Assembly: GCA_002781745.1 (NCBI GenBank)
Contig: PFFW01000061.1
Coordinates: forward strand, 1 to 42,449
Direction of reading: 5' to 3'
Source of the DNA: Rhodospirillales bacterium CG15_BIG_FIL_POST_REV_8_21_14_020_66_15
GTDB taxonomy: Bacteria > Pseudomonadota > Alphaproteobacteria > Rhodospirillales > Casp-alpha2
Length of the DNA stretch: 42,449 bases
The position numbers and the translations under genes are program-made. A model generated the notes under the pieces. It ran no database searches and had not been told where the DNA came from. It saw only the letters and a list, made by a program, of their open reading frames with translations. This document shows positions 8,377 through 17,067 of this stretch, piece after piece. Positions within the stretch are counted from its first letter, which is position 1, and every line of letters starts with the position of its first letter.

Positions 8377-9690
8377 TCAATCGTCCGTCAGGCGGGCCAA
8401 GGCCGACTCGCGGCTGATTTCCTGGCGTTCGCCCGTCTTGCGGTTTTTCAACTCGACCATGTCCTTTTCAAGGCCGCGCGGCCCGGCGATGAGCTGCCAC
8501 GGCAGACCGATCAGGTCCATGTCGGCGAACTTCCCGCCGGCCCGTTCGTTGCGGTCGTCGTAGAGGACCTCCTGGCCGGCGTTCCGAAGCTGTTCGTACA
8601 TGCCCTCGCAGGCCGCGTCGCAGGCCGCGTCGCCCGACCGCAGGTTGACGAGGCCGATGCGGAACGGCGCCACGGGCTCGGGCCAGACGATGCCGGCCTC
8701 GTCGTGCGACGCTTCGATGATGGCGCCGACCAGGCGCGACACGCCGATGCCGTAGGAACCCATCTCGCAGACGACCTCCTGACCGTCGGGACCGGCGACC
8801 CTGGCGCCCATGGGTTCGGAATATTTCTTGCCGAAATAGAAGATATGGCCGACCTCGATGCCCCGCGCGGTGACCAGGTCGCCGCCCAGCGCCGCCTCGG
8901 CCGCCGGGTCGCGCTTCTCGTCCGTCGCCGCGTACTTGGCGGTAAAGGTGTTCACCACCCCTTCCAGGTCGCCGTCCAGGTCGACGCCGTCGAGCCAGTC
9001 GTTATCCAGGAAATCCTTGTGACAGGCGATTTCGCTTTCGCCCGTGTCGGCCAGGATCAGGAACTCGTGGCTCATGTCGCCGCCGATCGGCCCGGTATCG
9101 GCGGCCATGGGGATAGCCTTCAGGCCCATGCGCTCGTACGTCTTCAGGTACGACACGAAATGTTTCTGATAAGACTTTCTGGCGCCTTCATAATCCAGAT
9201 CGAAGGAATAGGCGTCCTTCATCAGGAACTCGCGCCCGCGCATGACCCCGAAGCGGGGCCGCACCTCGTCGCGGAACTTCCACTGGATATGATAGAGCAT
9301 CTTCGGCAGGTCGCGGTAGGAGCGCACGGAGTCGGCGAAGATCTGGGTGATCTGCTCCTCGTTGGTCGGGCCGTAGAGCATGTCCCGCTCGTGGCGGTCG
9401 GTGATGCGCAGCATCTCGGGTCCGTAGGCGTCATAGCGGCCCGACTGGCGCCACAGGTCGGCCGACTGGATGGTCGGCATCAGCACCTGCTGGCAGCCGA
9501 TGGCGTCCTGTTCCTCCTCGACGATGCGGATGATCTTCCTGAGCACCCGGTAACCGAGCGGCAGCCAAGAATAGATTCCCGCCGAGGCTTGGCGCACCAT
9601 GCCCGCACGCAGCATCAGCCGGTGCGACGCGATCTGCGCGTCGGCGGGCGTTTCCTTCATTGTCGGCATGAAAAAGCGGGAAAGGCGCAT
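8377..9690 (-). CDS. proS: Proline--tRNA ligase, short alphaproteobacterial type
   Basis: Class II aminoacyl-tRNA synthetase that charges tRNA-Pro; 437 residues. The core holds [19 protein letters not shown], the [10 protein letters not shown] block, motif 2 ([26 protein letters not shown] region) and motif 3 ([13 protein letters not shown]). The C-terminal anticodon-binding domain has [21 protein letters not shown]. At 437 residues it is about 130 shorter than E. coli ProS, which carries a trans-editing insertion between motifs 2 and 3; that insertion is largely missing, as is usual in alphaproteobacteria. Start [13 protein letters not shown] (9690) is the family start. A good promoter lies about 100 bp upstream. 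Confidence 0.96.
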   Translation of the reverse strand: MRLSRFFMPTMKETPADAQIASHRLMLRAGMVRQASAGIYSWLPLGYRVLRKIIRIVEEEQDAIGCQQVLMPTIQSADLWRQSGRYDAYGPEMLRITDRHERDMLYGPTNEEQITQIFADSVRSYRDLPKMLYHIQWKFRDEVRPRFGVMRGREFLMKDAYSFDLDYEGARKSYQKHFVSYLKTYERMGLKAIPMAADTGPIGGDMSHEFLILADTGESEIACHKDFLDNDWLDGVDLDGDLEGVVNTFTAKYAATDEKRDPAAEAALGGDLVTARGIEVGHIFYFGKKYSEPMGARVAGPDGQEVVCEMGSYGIGVSRLVGAIIEASHDEAGIVWPEPVAPFRIGLVNLRSGDAACDAACEGMYEQLRNAGQEVLYDDRNERAGGKFADMDLIGLPWQLIAGPRGLEKDMVELKNRKTGERQEISRESALARLTDD

Positions 9691-9784
9691 GCGGGCCGGG
9701 GTCCTTCCGTTAGGTCGTGGGGTGGATGATCGGGCGGTCTTGCTGTTGCGCGGACCGGGGTGCTGCCCGGCGGACTGGTTCTGG

Positions 9785-9813
9785 AATTTATGGGAAGGTC
9801 TTATCCTTGTCCA
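9785..9813 (-). promoter_or_regulatory. Candidate promoter of proS
   Basis: Minus strand: -35 TGGACA (9808-9813, 5 of 6), 17-bp spacer, -10 TAAATT (9785-9790, 4 of 6). Predicted leader about 87 nt. The -35 is part of a directly repeated sequence described separately. Confidence 0.5.
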
Positions 9814-9828
9814 CGGGGCCTTGTCCAC
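9805..9828 (-). repeat. Tandem direct repeat over the proS -35 region
   Basis: Two exact copies of CCTTGTCCAC (plus-strand reading; 9805-9814 and 9819-9828) with a 14-bp period. On the minus strand one copy contains the proS -35 hexamer and the other lies just upstream. Repeats of this kind often bind a regulator, but none is identified. Confidence 0.4.
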
Positions 9829-9947
9829 CGGCGTCTCACCTATGCGTGTGTGCGGTCCCCTTTGCGGTCAGCCCGTTAACGAAGAATCTTGTTCGCGACC
9901 CTTAGAAAAGGGGTGACCCGAGCAAGGGGCGATAGTAAGATGCCTCG

Positions 9948-10105
9948 GCTCGCAAAGACGAGTACCTGCCGGTCAGACTGGGCCCGGGTTTTGGGAGGAA
10001 AAAAACAAGAAGCAATAATTAAGCGGCAGCCTTCAAACGGCGCGAAGCTTTTAGGAATTCTGGACTTAAGTCAGGCAAGACCTAGCGGTCTTGCCTTTAT
10101 TTTTG
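9948..10105 (+). ncRNA. Candidate small non-coding RNA between proS and DUF1467
   Basis: The 442-bp gap 9691-10132 has no convincing protein gene. On the plus strand it ends in a strong intrinsic terminator, although both flanking genes are on the minus strand, so an independent plus-strand transcript is implied. A weak promoter candidate is GTGACC (9913-9918), 17 bp, TAAGAT (9936-9941), giving a transcript of about 158 nt. Inside it, CTGCCG (9966-9971) can pair with CGGCAG (10024-10029) around a purine-rich, A-rich loop (9992-10020) containing GGGAGG with no start codon after it. A 10-bp palindrome follows at 10063-10072. If transcription starts nearer 9893, a further hairpin (9919-9952: CGAGC/GCTCG and GGGGC/GCCTC) would be included. 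I do not recognise the family; 6S, tmRNA, RNase P and SRP RNA signatures were looked for and not found. Confidence 0.45.
10074..10105 (+). terminator. Strong rho-independent terminator, plus strand
   Basis: Perfect 9-bp stem GGCAAGACC / GGTCTTGCC with loop TAGC (10074-10095), followed by TTTATTTTTG. The T-rich tail is on the plus strand only, so it terminates plus-strand transcription heading toward the convergent DUF1467 gene. Confidence 0.85.
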
Positions 10106-10132
10106 CCCGCACGACCGCACGACAGAGGACGG

Positions 10133-10378
10133 TCAGCCCGGTTGCCGGAAGACGACCAGGCCTGATCCGTGCAGCCAGTAGAAAATCCCGAAGAACACGC
10201 CCGCCAGCACCGAGGTGGCCGCGAACTTGATCAGGAGCCGCGGCCTGGCGGGAGACCCAGGGTCCTCGCCGGGTTTCAGGTCGGCCGGATCGACGCGCTT
10301 CACGCCCCACGGCAGCACCATGAACAGGGTGATCCACCACATGACGAAATAGACGGCAAGGCCGGTTTGCCAGCTCAT
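10133..10378 (-). CDS. DUF1467 family membrane protein
   Basis: Small membrane protein of 81 residues with two predicted helices (about 5-25, VYFVMWWITLFMVLPWG, and 49-68, FAATSVLAGVFFGIFYWL) and a short polar loop containing DPADLKPGEDPGSP. This fits the uncharacterised DUF1467 family, which in alphaproteobacteria is habitually encoded next to proS and methylmalonyl-CoA epimerase. It begins four bases after the epimerase stop and is the last gene of the run that starts at nuoA. No function is known. Confidence 0.85.
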   Translation of the reverse strand: MSWQTGLAVYFVMWWITLFMVLPWGVKRVDPADLKPGEDPGSPARPRLLIKFAATSVLAGVFFGIFYWLHGSGLVVFRQPG

Positions 10379-10382
10379 GGGG

Positions 10383-10787
10383 TCACGCCTGTTCCAGTTC
10401 GATCAGGGTGCCGTTGAAGTCCTTGGGATGCAGGAACAGCACCGGCTTGCCGTGGGCGCCGGTTCTCGGCTCGCCGTCGCCCAGCACGCGGGCGCCCCGC
10501 CCCTTCAGGTGATCGCGGGCAGCCAGGATATCGTCGACCTCGTAGCACACGTGATGGATGCCGCCGGACGGGTTCTTGTCCAGGAACCCCTGGATGGGCG
10601 AGGTCTCGCCCATGGGGTGAAGAAGTTCGATCTTGGTGTTGGGCAGTTCGACGAAGACCACGGTGACGCCGTGGTCGGGCTCCGCCTGCGGGGGCGAAAC
10701 CTTGGCGCCCAGGGTGTCGCGGTAGGTCGCGGCGGCGGCCTTCAGGTCGGGAACGGCGATCGCCACGTGGTTCAGTTTTCCGATCAT
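10383..10787 (-). CDS. mce: Methylmalonyl-CoA epimerase
   Basis: Vicinal-oxygen-chelate enzyme of 134 residues that interconverts the (S) and (R) forms of methylmalonyl-CoA in propionyl-CoA breakdown, feeding succinyl-CoA. The two beta-alpha-beta modules are visible. Candidate metal ligands are H7 (LNHVAIAVPD), E54 (TKIELLHP), H78 or H79 (GGIHHVCYEV) and E130 (GTLIELEQ), and the PKDFNGTLIELEQ ending is typical. It lies between RNase J (39 bp) and DUF1467 (4 bp). No mutase or carboxylase gene is in the window, so its link to the neighbours is positional rather than metabolic. Confidence 0.93.
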   Translation of the reverse strand: MIGKLNHVAIAVPDLKAAAATYRDTLGAKVSPPQAEPDHGVTVVFVELPNTKIELLHPMGETSPIQGFLDKNPSGGIHHVCYEVDDILAARDHLKGRGARVLGDGEPRTGAHGKPVLFLHPKDFNGTLIELEQA

Positions 10788-10826
10788 TCCCGTCGTTTCT
10801 CCATCACGATTGCCCCGTTCCCCCTA

Positions 10827-12509
10827 TCAGATACGCACCAAATGCACCGTTGTCACGGGCTTCATGTCCAGATGCCCGCGGAACGTCCGCCGCACGGCCA
10901 GGCGCACGGCCTCGCGCACCTCGTCGTCCACGGCCAGCTTGCGCGGCGGCAGGGCCCGCACGGCGTTGACGGCGGCCTCGTAGGCCGCAGCGACCACCGG
11001 GTCGTCCTCCGGGTCTTCGGAAATGCCCAGGGTCGTGATCTGCGGCTCCTCGGCCAGGCCGCCGTCGTCCACCACCACGGTCACCGTGACGACACCGTGC
11101 CACACGCCGCGGATGCGCTCCTTTATCAGGTTGCCGTCCATGGGCACCAGGCGCCCGCCGACCAGCGCGAGCCTTCCCGTCGGCACGTGGTCGACGACCT
11201 TGACCGGCCCGGGCGCCAGGCGCGCCATGGCTCCATTGGGGGCGACGACGGCCTGCTCCACCTGGCATTCGCGGGCAAGCCGCGCGTGCTCGTGCAGATG
11301 GCGCAGCTCGCCATGCACGGGCACGGCGATCCTGGGCCGGACGAGCTGATACATATGCGTCAGTTCGTCCCGGTTGGGATGGCCCGAGACGTGGACGAAG
11401 GCGTCGCGCGAGGTGACGATGCGCACGCCGCGCGCCACCAGGTCGTTCTGCACGCGGGCGATGGCGGTTTCGTTGCCGGGAATTTCGCGGGACGAGAAGA
11501 TCACCCAGTCGCCATGCCCCAGGGAGACGCGCGGATGGTCGCCGGCGGCGATGCGGGCCAGCGCGGCGCGCGGCTCTCCCTGGCTGCCCGTGCAGACGAT
11601 CAGCACCTTGTCGTCGGGCAGGCTGTCGACGTCCTCCTCGGCCAGGAAGGGCGGCACGTCGGCGAGGTAGCCGTTTTCCCGCGCCGCCGCCTGGATGCGC
11701 CACAGGGATCGCCCCGCCAGCACCACCTGGCGGCCCGTTTCCAGGGCCGCGCGGGCGATGGTTTCGAGCCGCGCCACGTTGGTCGCGAAGCAGGCCACGG
11801 CGACGCGTCCCGGACATTCGGCGATGACCTCGGTCATGCTGTCCAGGATCCCGCCCTCGGACCCGGACTGTCCCGGCGCGAACACGTTGGTGGAATCGCA
11901 GACCATGGCCAGCACGCCCTCGTCGCCGAGGGCCCGCAGGGCCGCCTGGTCCGACACGTCGCCGACCACCGGGTCCGGATCGAACTTCCAGTCGCCCGTA
12001 TGCAGCACGGTCCCAAGGGGCGAACGGATGACCACGGCATTCGGTTCCGGAATCGAATGGGTCAGGGTGATCAGCTCCAGTTCGAACGGCCCCACCGTGA
12101 ACTTGCCCTGCAGGGGCACGACGGTGACGTCGGCCTGATCCTCCCAGCCCGGCTCGGCCAGCTTGCGGTCCAGGATATGGGCCGTGAAGGGCGTGGCGAA
12201 GATGGGGCAGCGAAAGCGGTCCCACAGGTACGGCACGGCGCCCAGGTGGTCCTCGTGGGCATGGGTCAGGATCAGGCCGTCGAGCTGGTCCGCCCGTTCC
12301 GCTATGAAGGCGGGATCGGCCATGATGACGTCGACCCCCGGCGGCCAGCCGTCCGAGAAGGTGACGCCCAGGTCGAGCATGATCCAGCGCTCCTCGCCGG
12401 GCGGGCCGTAGCCGTAGAGGTTCAGGTTCATGCCGATCTCGCCCGCCCCGCCCAGGGCGACGAAGACCAGTTCGTTTCCTTCGCTTTTTGTCGAGGAGGT
12501 GCCGCTCAT
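10827..12509 (-). CDS. rnj: Ribonuclease J
   Basis: Metallo-beta-lactamase/beta-CASP ribonuclease of 560 residues with 5'-3' exonuclease and endonuclease activity, used in rRNA and mRNA maturation in alphaproteobacteria. The zinc motif HAHEDH is at residues 83-88. Further motifs are HSIPEP, LHTGDWKFDPDP, the beta-CASP block (VACFATNVARLETIARAA), GSQGEPRAAL, HVSGHPNRDEL and VPVHGELRHL. Its ATG (12509) overlaps the coaX stop as ATGA, which implies translational coupling. A longer open frame continues upstream through coaX, but only the MSGTSSTKSEGNELVFVALGG start matches the family. Confidence 0.95.
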   Translation of the reverse strand: MSGTSSTKSEGNELVFVALGGAGEIGMNLNLYGYGPPGEERWIMLDLGVTFSDGWPPGVDVIMADPAFIAERADQLDGLILTHAHEDHLGAVPYLWDRFRCPIFATPFTAHILDRKLAEPGWEDQADVTVVPLQGKFTVGPFELELITLTHSIPEPNAVVIRSPLGTVLHTGDWKFDPDPVVGDVSDQAALRALGDEGVLAMVCDSTNVFAPGQSGSEGGILDSMTEVIAECPGRVAVACFATNVARLETIARAALETGRQVVLAGRSLWRIQAAARENGYLADVPPFLAEEDVDSLPDDKVLIVCTGSQGEPRAALARIAAGDHPRVSLGHGDWVIFSSREIPGNETAIARVQNDLVARGVRIVTSRDAFVHVSGHPNRDELTHMYQLVRPRIAVPVHGELRHLHEHARLARECQVEQAVVAPNGAMARLAPGPVKVVDHVPTGRLALVGGRLVPMDGNLIKERIRGVWHGVVTVTVVVDDGGLAEEPQITTLGISEDPEDDPVVAAAYEAAVNAVRALPPRKLAVDDEVREAVRLAVRRTFRGHLDMKPVTTVHLVRI

Positions 12510-13282
12510 GCGGCGTTCTTCCGGTGAATCATGTAAAGGCCGTCGAGGGTCAGGGTGCCGTCGACCAGTTCGATCGCCGGGGTCGCGTCGAGGAACAGCG
12601 GGGCCAGGCCGCCCGTGGCGATGACGCGGCAGTCGCCGGCCCCCATCTCCTGGCGGATGCGCCCGACGATGCCCTCGATCAGGCCGACGTAGCCCCAGAA
12701 CACCCCCGACTGCATGGCAGAGACCGTATCGCGGCCGATCACCTTCGCCGGCTTCTCCACACCGATGAGCGGCAGCTTGGCCGCCGCCTGGTGCAGGGCC
12801 TCTAGCGACAGGTTGACGCCCGGCGAGATGACGCCGCCCATATAGCTGCCCTGCCCGTCCATGACATCGAAGGTCGTCGCCGTGCCGAAATCGACGATGA
12901 TCAGCGGGCCCCCGTACTTGGCGTGCGCCGCCACCGTGTTGACCAGGCGGTCCGCCCCGACCTGCTCCGGCCGGTCGACCAGGACCTTGATGCCCAGGTC
13001 GACCTGGGCGTCGCCGACCACCAGAGGCTCCACCCCGAAGTAGTCGCGGCACAGGCCGACCAGGGGGAACCGGTTGTTGGGCACCACGGTGGCCAGGATC
13101 GCATGGGTGACCGCCTTGGGGTCGATGCCGTTCATTTCCATGAGCGGCCGCAGCCACACGGCGTGTTCGTCCTTGGTGCGTTCCAGCTTGGAATTGGCGC
13201 GCCAGGAGCCCCGGATCGCGCCGTCGTCGCCGAATACGGCGAAGACGATGTTGGTGTTCCCGGAATCGATCGCCAGCAGCAT
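12506..13282 (-). CDS. coaX: Type III pantothenate kinase
   Basis: First enzyme of coenzyme A synthesis: phosphorylates pantothenate. This is the CoaX type of the ASKHA fold, which usually needs a monovalent cation; 258 residues. Key motifs are AIDSGNTNIVFAVF (phosphate-binding D6), GADRLVNTVAAHAKYG, VDFGTATTFDV, GGVISPGVNLSLEAL and ATGGLAPLF. The start MLLAIDSGN has AGGA upstream. It lies 17 bp after birA and overlaps rnj by four bases. Pairing of birA with coaX is common in bacteria, linking biotin loading and CoA supply. Confidence 0.96.
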   Translation of the reverse strand: MLLAIDSGNTNIVFAVFGDDGAIRGSWRANSKLERTKDEHAVWLRPLMEMNGIDPKAVTHAILATVVPNNRFPLVGLCRDYFGVEPLVVGDAQVDLGIKVLVDRPEQVGADRLVNTVAAHAKYGGPLIIVDFGTATTFDVMDGQGSYMGGVISPGVNLSLEALHQAAAKLPLIGVEKPAKVIGRDTVSAMQSGVFWGYVGLIEGIVGRIRQEMGAGDCRVIATGGLAPLFLDATPAIELVDGTLTLDGLYMIHRKNAA

Positions 13283-13299
13283 GGAATCCCGTCCTTTGC

Positions 13300-14076
13300 T
13301 CACGCGCCCTGGGGGCGCGGGAAATAGACGTCGCCGGCGGTGATGGTGCGCGGTCCCGACGCCGTCTCCAGGATCAGCGCCCCCGTTTCGTCCAGGTCCT
13401 TGAAAGTGCCGGTCAAGGTTTCGTTCGCCAGCCGCACCTCGACCTGCTTGCCGACCTGGTCGCAGCGCCAAAGCCAGTTCTTGCGCAGGCGCTCGAACCC
13501 CTCGTCGACCCAGATGCGGGTCCAGCCCAGGAAATGCCGCGCGAAGCCCTCCAGGAACTCCGGCGCCATCACGGCGGTGCCCTCGTCCAGCATGCAGGTG
13601 GCCGGGAACTCCACATCCTCGGGAAAGCTGACCAGGTTGACGCCGACGCCGACGATGACGAAATCGGGCTGCGCGTCCGGCGTCGCCGCCCCCTGGGCCT
13701 CCAACAGGATGCCGGCGACCTTGCGGCCCGCGACGAGGACATCGTTGGGCCACTTGGTATGGGCCTCCGTGCCCGGCTGGGCCAGGCCGCCGATGGTGTC
13801 GTAGACGGCAAGCGAGGCGACGAAGCCGAACTGCGCCGCGTCCTTAAGCGGAACCTCGGGGCGCAGGATGACCGAGCAGTAGAAGTTGCCCTTGGGGCTG
13901 ACCCAGGTGCGGCCGCGCCGCCCGCGTCCGGCGGTCTGCTCCATGGCCCACACGAGTGTGCCCTCGGGTGCCGCCTCGGGCCCCCGTTCGGCGAGGCGGC
14001 GGGCCTCTGCATTGGTGCTGTCGACCGTTTCCAGTTCGACCAGGGTGAACAGAGACGGGAGTTTTGGCGCGTCCAT
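13300..14076 (-). CDS. birA: Biotin--[acetyl-CoA-carboxylase] ligase, class I
   Basis: Activates biotin as biotinyl-AMP and transfers it to the carrier lysine of biotin-dependent carboxylases; 258 residues. The GRGRRGR loop is at 50-56, KWPND at 108-112, KVAGILLEAQ follows, and GVGVNL is the core beta strand. The C-terminal SH3-like domain is present (GTFKDLDETGALIL). There is no N-terminal helix-turn-helix, so it is a ligase only and not a repressor of biotin genes. It starts four bases after the nuoN stop, within the same transcription run. Confidence 0.95.
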   Translation of the reverse strand: MDAPKLPSLFTLVELETVDSTNAEARRLAERGPEAAPEGTLVWAMEQTAGRGRRGRTWVSPKGNFYCSVILRPEVPLKDAAQFGFVASLAVYDTIGGLAQPGTEAHTKWPNDVLVAGRKVAGILLEAQGAATPDAQPDFVIVGVGVNLVSFPEDVEFPATCMLDEGTAVMAPEFLEGFARHFLGWTRIWVDEGFERLRKNWLWRCDQVGKQVEVRLANETLTGTFKDLDETGALILETASGPRTITAGDVYFPRPQGA

Positions 14077-14080
14077 GACC

Positions 14081-15541
14081 CTACCCGGCGAGCAGGGCTT
14101 TCGCCGCCGCCGCAGCGGGCTCCAGGATCAGGTTCGGTTGGATGAAGAAGAAGCAGATGATGAAGGCGGCAACCCCGATCAGGATCTTCAGTTCCCGGCT
14201 GACTCCGGCGTCCAGCGGATCCTCGGCGTCCTCGAAGTACATCACCCGCACGATGCGCAGGTAGTAGAAGGCGCCGATCACGCTGGTCAGCACACCGATC
14301 ACTGCGACGCCCACCAGGCCGGCGTCGATGGCGGCCCAGAAGATGTAAAGCTTGGCGAAGAAGCCCGCGAGCGGCGGCACGCCGGCCATGGAGAACATGA
14401 ACACCAAGAGGGCGAACGCGATCATCGGATGGGTCTTGGACATGCCGGCCAGGTCGGAGATCTGCTCGACCATGCGGTCGCCCCGCTTCATGCACAGGAT
14501 GCAGGCGAAGGCGCCCACGTTCATCACCAGATAGATGGCGAGGTAGACCAGGATGCCGCGCACGCCGGCCTCGTTGGCGACGCACAGGCCGATCAGGACG
14601 TAGCCCACATGACCGATGGAACTGTAGGCCATCAGGCGCTTGATGTTCCGTTGCGCCACGGCGGCCACGGCGCCCAGCACCATGGAGGCGACGGAGACGA
14701 AGATGATGACCTGGCGCCAACTGTCGGCCGCGTCGCCGAAGGGCTCCATCATCACGCGGGTGAACAGCGCCAGGGCCGCGATCTTGGGCGCCACGGAAAA
14801 GAAGGCGGTGACCGGGGTCGGCGCCCCTTCGTAGACGTCGGGCGTCCACATGTGAAACGGCACGGCCGAAACCTTGAAGGCCAGGCCGGCGACCACGAAG
14901 ACGATACCCACGACGAGCCCGACGGACGGCGCCCCGCCCTTCAGCAGGTCGGCAAGTACCGAAAAGTTGGTCGTCCCGGCGAAACCGTAGACCAGGGAGG
15001 CGCCGTACAGCAGCATGCCCGACGCGAGCGCGCCCAGGACGAAGTACTTGAGACCCGCCTCGGTCGAGCGCTGGTCCTCGCGCTGGAAGGCGGCGACGAC
15101 GTAGAGCGACAGCGACTGCATCTCGAGCCCCATGTAGAGCGAGATCAGATCGTTGGCCGAGATCATCATCATCATGCCGAGGGTCGCGAACACGACCAGC
15201 ACGGCGTATTCGAAACGCGCGACGCCGTGGCGTTCCAGATAGCCCGCGGACAGGACGATGGCGGCCGCCGAGGCGATCAGCACCAGCACCTTGGCGTAGG
15301 TCGCGAAGCCGTCGACGACGAACATGTTGTTGAAGGCCATGAGCTGGCGGTCGGCCAGCATGACGACCAGCAGGACGGTCAGCCCCAGCACGCCGACGGA
15401 CAGGCCGGAGATCAAGCGGAAGCTCTTCACGTCCTGATCGGCCAGGGCGCCCTTCTGGAACACGCCGAGCATCAGCAGCGCCATGACCATGCAGGCGACG
15501 AAGACTTCGGGCAGGGCCGGAATGATTTGATCGATCGACAT
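14081..15541 (-). CDS. nuoN: NADH-quinone oxidoreductase subunit N
   Basis: Antiporter-like membrane subunit of complex I, 486 residues, about 14 transmembrane helices. Typical stretches are SLYVVAAFQREDQRSTEAGLKYFVLGALASG, VSAVPFHMWTPDVYEGAPTPVTAFFS (with the conserved lysine before it, AGLAFKVSAVPFH) and KRLMAYSSIGHVGYVLIG. The Glu in the discontinuous helix region (MGLEMQSLSLY) is present. It is the last of the fourteen nuo genes, 16 bp after nuoM, and runs straight into birA. Confidence 0.97.
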   Translation of the reverse strand: MSIDQIIPALPEVFVACMVMALLMLGVFQKGALADQDVKSFRLISGLSVGVLGLTVLLVVMLADRQLMAFNNMFVVDGFATYAKVLVLIASAAAIVLSAGYLERHGVARFEYAVLVVFATLGMMMMISANDLISLYMGLEMQSLSLYVVAAFQREDQRSTEAGLKYFVLGALASGMLLYGASLVYGFAGTTNFSVLADLLKGGAPSVGLVVGIVFVVAGLAFKVSAVPFHMWTPDVYEGAPTPVTAFFSVAPKIAALALFTRVMMEPFGDAADSWRQVIIFVSVASMVLGAVAAVAQRNIKRLMAYSSIGHVGYVLIGLCVANEAGVRGILVYLAIYLVMNVGAFACILCMKRGDRMVEQISDLAGMSKTHPMIAFALLVFMFSMAGVPPLAGFFAKLYIFWAAIDAGLVGVAVIGVLTSVIGAFYYLRIVRVMYFEDAEDPLDAGVSRELKILIGVAAFIICFFFIQPNLILEPAAAAAKALLAG

Positions 15542-15557
15542 CTCGTCGGGTTCTCCC

Positions 15558-17060
15558 TCAGCGTCCGGCCAGGTTCACGTGTCCGGCCGCGGCCAGCGCC
15601 GTTTCCACGTGCTTCAACAGGTTGTCGACGGATACGTGCATGACGTCAAGGAACGACGACGGGTAAATGCCCATCCACAGGGTGACGATGACGAGCGGCG
15701 CGAACACCGCGATCTCGCGCCGGTCCATGTCCAGGATCTTGGCGAGGCGTTCCTTGGTCAGCTTGCCGAAGATGATGCGGCGATAGAGATAGAGCATGTA
15801 GACGGCGCCCAGGATCACGCCCGTGGCCGCCAGGGCGGCGACCCAGGAATTGGCGCGGAAGGCGCCCAGCAGGACCAGGAACTCGCCGACGAAGCCGCCC
15901 GTGCCGGGCAGGCCGACCGACGCCAGCATGAACAGCATGAAGGTCAGGCCGTAGACGGGCATGCGTTCCACCAGGCCGCCGTAATGGGTGATCTCGCGCG
16001 AATGCTCGCGGTCGTAGACCACGCCGACGACAAGGAACAGGGCCGCCGAGACCACGCCGTGGCTGAGCATCTGATAGATCGCGCCCTCGACCCCCTGCAC
16101 CGTCAGGGTGAAGGTGCCGATGGTCACGAAGCCCATGTGCGCGACCGACGAATAGGCGATCAGCTTCTTCATGTCCTCCTGCGCCAGGGCGACCAGGGAA
16201 GTGTAGATCACGGCGACGATGGACAGGGTGTAGATCAGCGGCGTGAACATCACGCTGGCTTCCGGAAACATGGGCAGCGAGAACCGCAGGAAGCCGTAGC
16301 CGCCGAATTTCAACAGCACGCCCGCCAGAATCACCGAACCGGCCGTCGGCGCCTCCACGTGGGCGTCGGGCAGCCACGTGTGCACCGGCCACATCGGCAG
16401 CTTGATGGCGAAGGACGCGAAGAACGCCAGCCACAGCCAGGGCTCCAGCTTGGCCGGGAAGTCGTGAACCAGCAGCTTGGTGATGTCCATGGTGCCCGCG
16501 TCGAAGTACATGGCCAGCATGGCCAGCAGCATCAGCACGGAGCCCAGCAGCGTGTAGAGGAACATCTTGAACGACGCGTAGATGCGCCGCGGGCCGCCCC
16601 ACACACCGATGATGATGAACATCGGGATCAGGACCGCCTCGAAGAAGATGTAGAACAGGAACAGGTCGAGCGCGACGAACATGCCGACCATGAAGGTTTC
16701 CAGGATCAGGAACGAGATCATGTATTCCTTCACCCGGACCTTGATGGCGTCCCAGCTTGCCAGCACGCACAGAGGGGTCAGCAGCGTCGTCAGCAGCACG
16801 AACAGCATGGAGATGCCGTCGACGCCGACGCGGTAGGAGATGCCGGCGATGGGCATCCAGGCCGCTTCCTCGACGAACTGCATGGCCGCCGTGGTGGGGT
16901 CGAAATTCAACCAGATGAGAAGCGACACCAGGAACGTGCCGCCGGACACCCACAGCGCGACGCGACGCGAATTCTCCGGGTTGTCCGCGGGCACGAAGGC
17001 GATCAGCGCCACGCCGACGAGCGGCAGGAAGGTGACCAGCGATAGAATGGGCCAATCCAT
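15558..17060 (-). CDS. nuoM: NADH-quinone oxidoreductase subunit M
   Basis: Antiporter-like proton-pumping subunit, 500 residues, about 14 helices. Recognisable features are [19 protein letters not shown] (essential Glu), [43 protein letters not shown] and [18 protein letters not shown]. The essential Lys ([10 protein letters not shown]) is conserved. It begins 7 bp after nuoL. No gaps, stop codons or frameshifts were noticed. Confidence 0.98.
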   Translation of the reverse strand: MDWPILSLVTFLPLVGVALIAFVPADNPENSRRVALWVSGGTFLVSLLIWLNFDPTTAAMQFVEEAAWMPIAGISYRVGVDGISMLFVLLTTLLTPLCVLASWDAIKVRVKEYMISFLILETFMVGMFVALDLFLFYIFFEAVLIPMFIIIGVWGGPRRIYASFKMFLYTLLGSVLMLLAMLAMYFDAGTMDITKLLVHDFPAKLEPWLWLAFFASFAIKLPMWPVHTWLPDAHVEAPTAGSVILAGVLLKFGGYGFLRFSLPMFPEASVMFTPLIYTLSIVAVIYTSLVALAQEDMKKLIAYSSVAHMGFVTIGTFTLTVQGVEGAIYQMLSHGVVSAALFLVVGVVYDREHSREITHYGGLVERMPVYGLTFMLFMLASVGLPGTGGFVGEFLVLLGAFRANSWVAALAATGVILGAVYMLYLYRRIIFGKLTKERLAKILDMDRREIAVFAPLVIVTLWMGIYPSSFLDVMHVSVDNLLKHVETALAAAGHVNLAGR

Positions 17061-17067
17061 GGTCTTC

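Noticed and set aside
9893-10105. 6S RNA, tmRNA, RNase P RNA or SRP RNA as identity of the candidate transcript
   Set aside because: No 6S closing stem with central bubble could be drawn, no tag-peptide frame or CCA end, no GAGGAAAGTCC-type RNase P core, no SRP apical loop. A covariance-model search would settle it.
9889-10230. A 113-codon plus-strand frame in the proS-DUF1467 gap
   Set aside because: The strong terminator lies inside it and its end overlaps DUF1467; composition is not protein-like. A non-coding RNA explains the region better.
10827-13157. A 776-residue fusion of pantothenate kinase-region sequence with RNase J
   Set aside because: The extra N-terminal part is the coaX gene read in another frame; RNase J starts at 12509 with an ATGA overlap.
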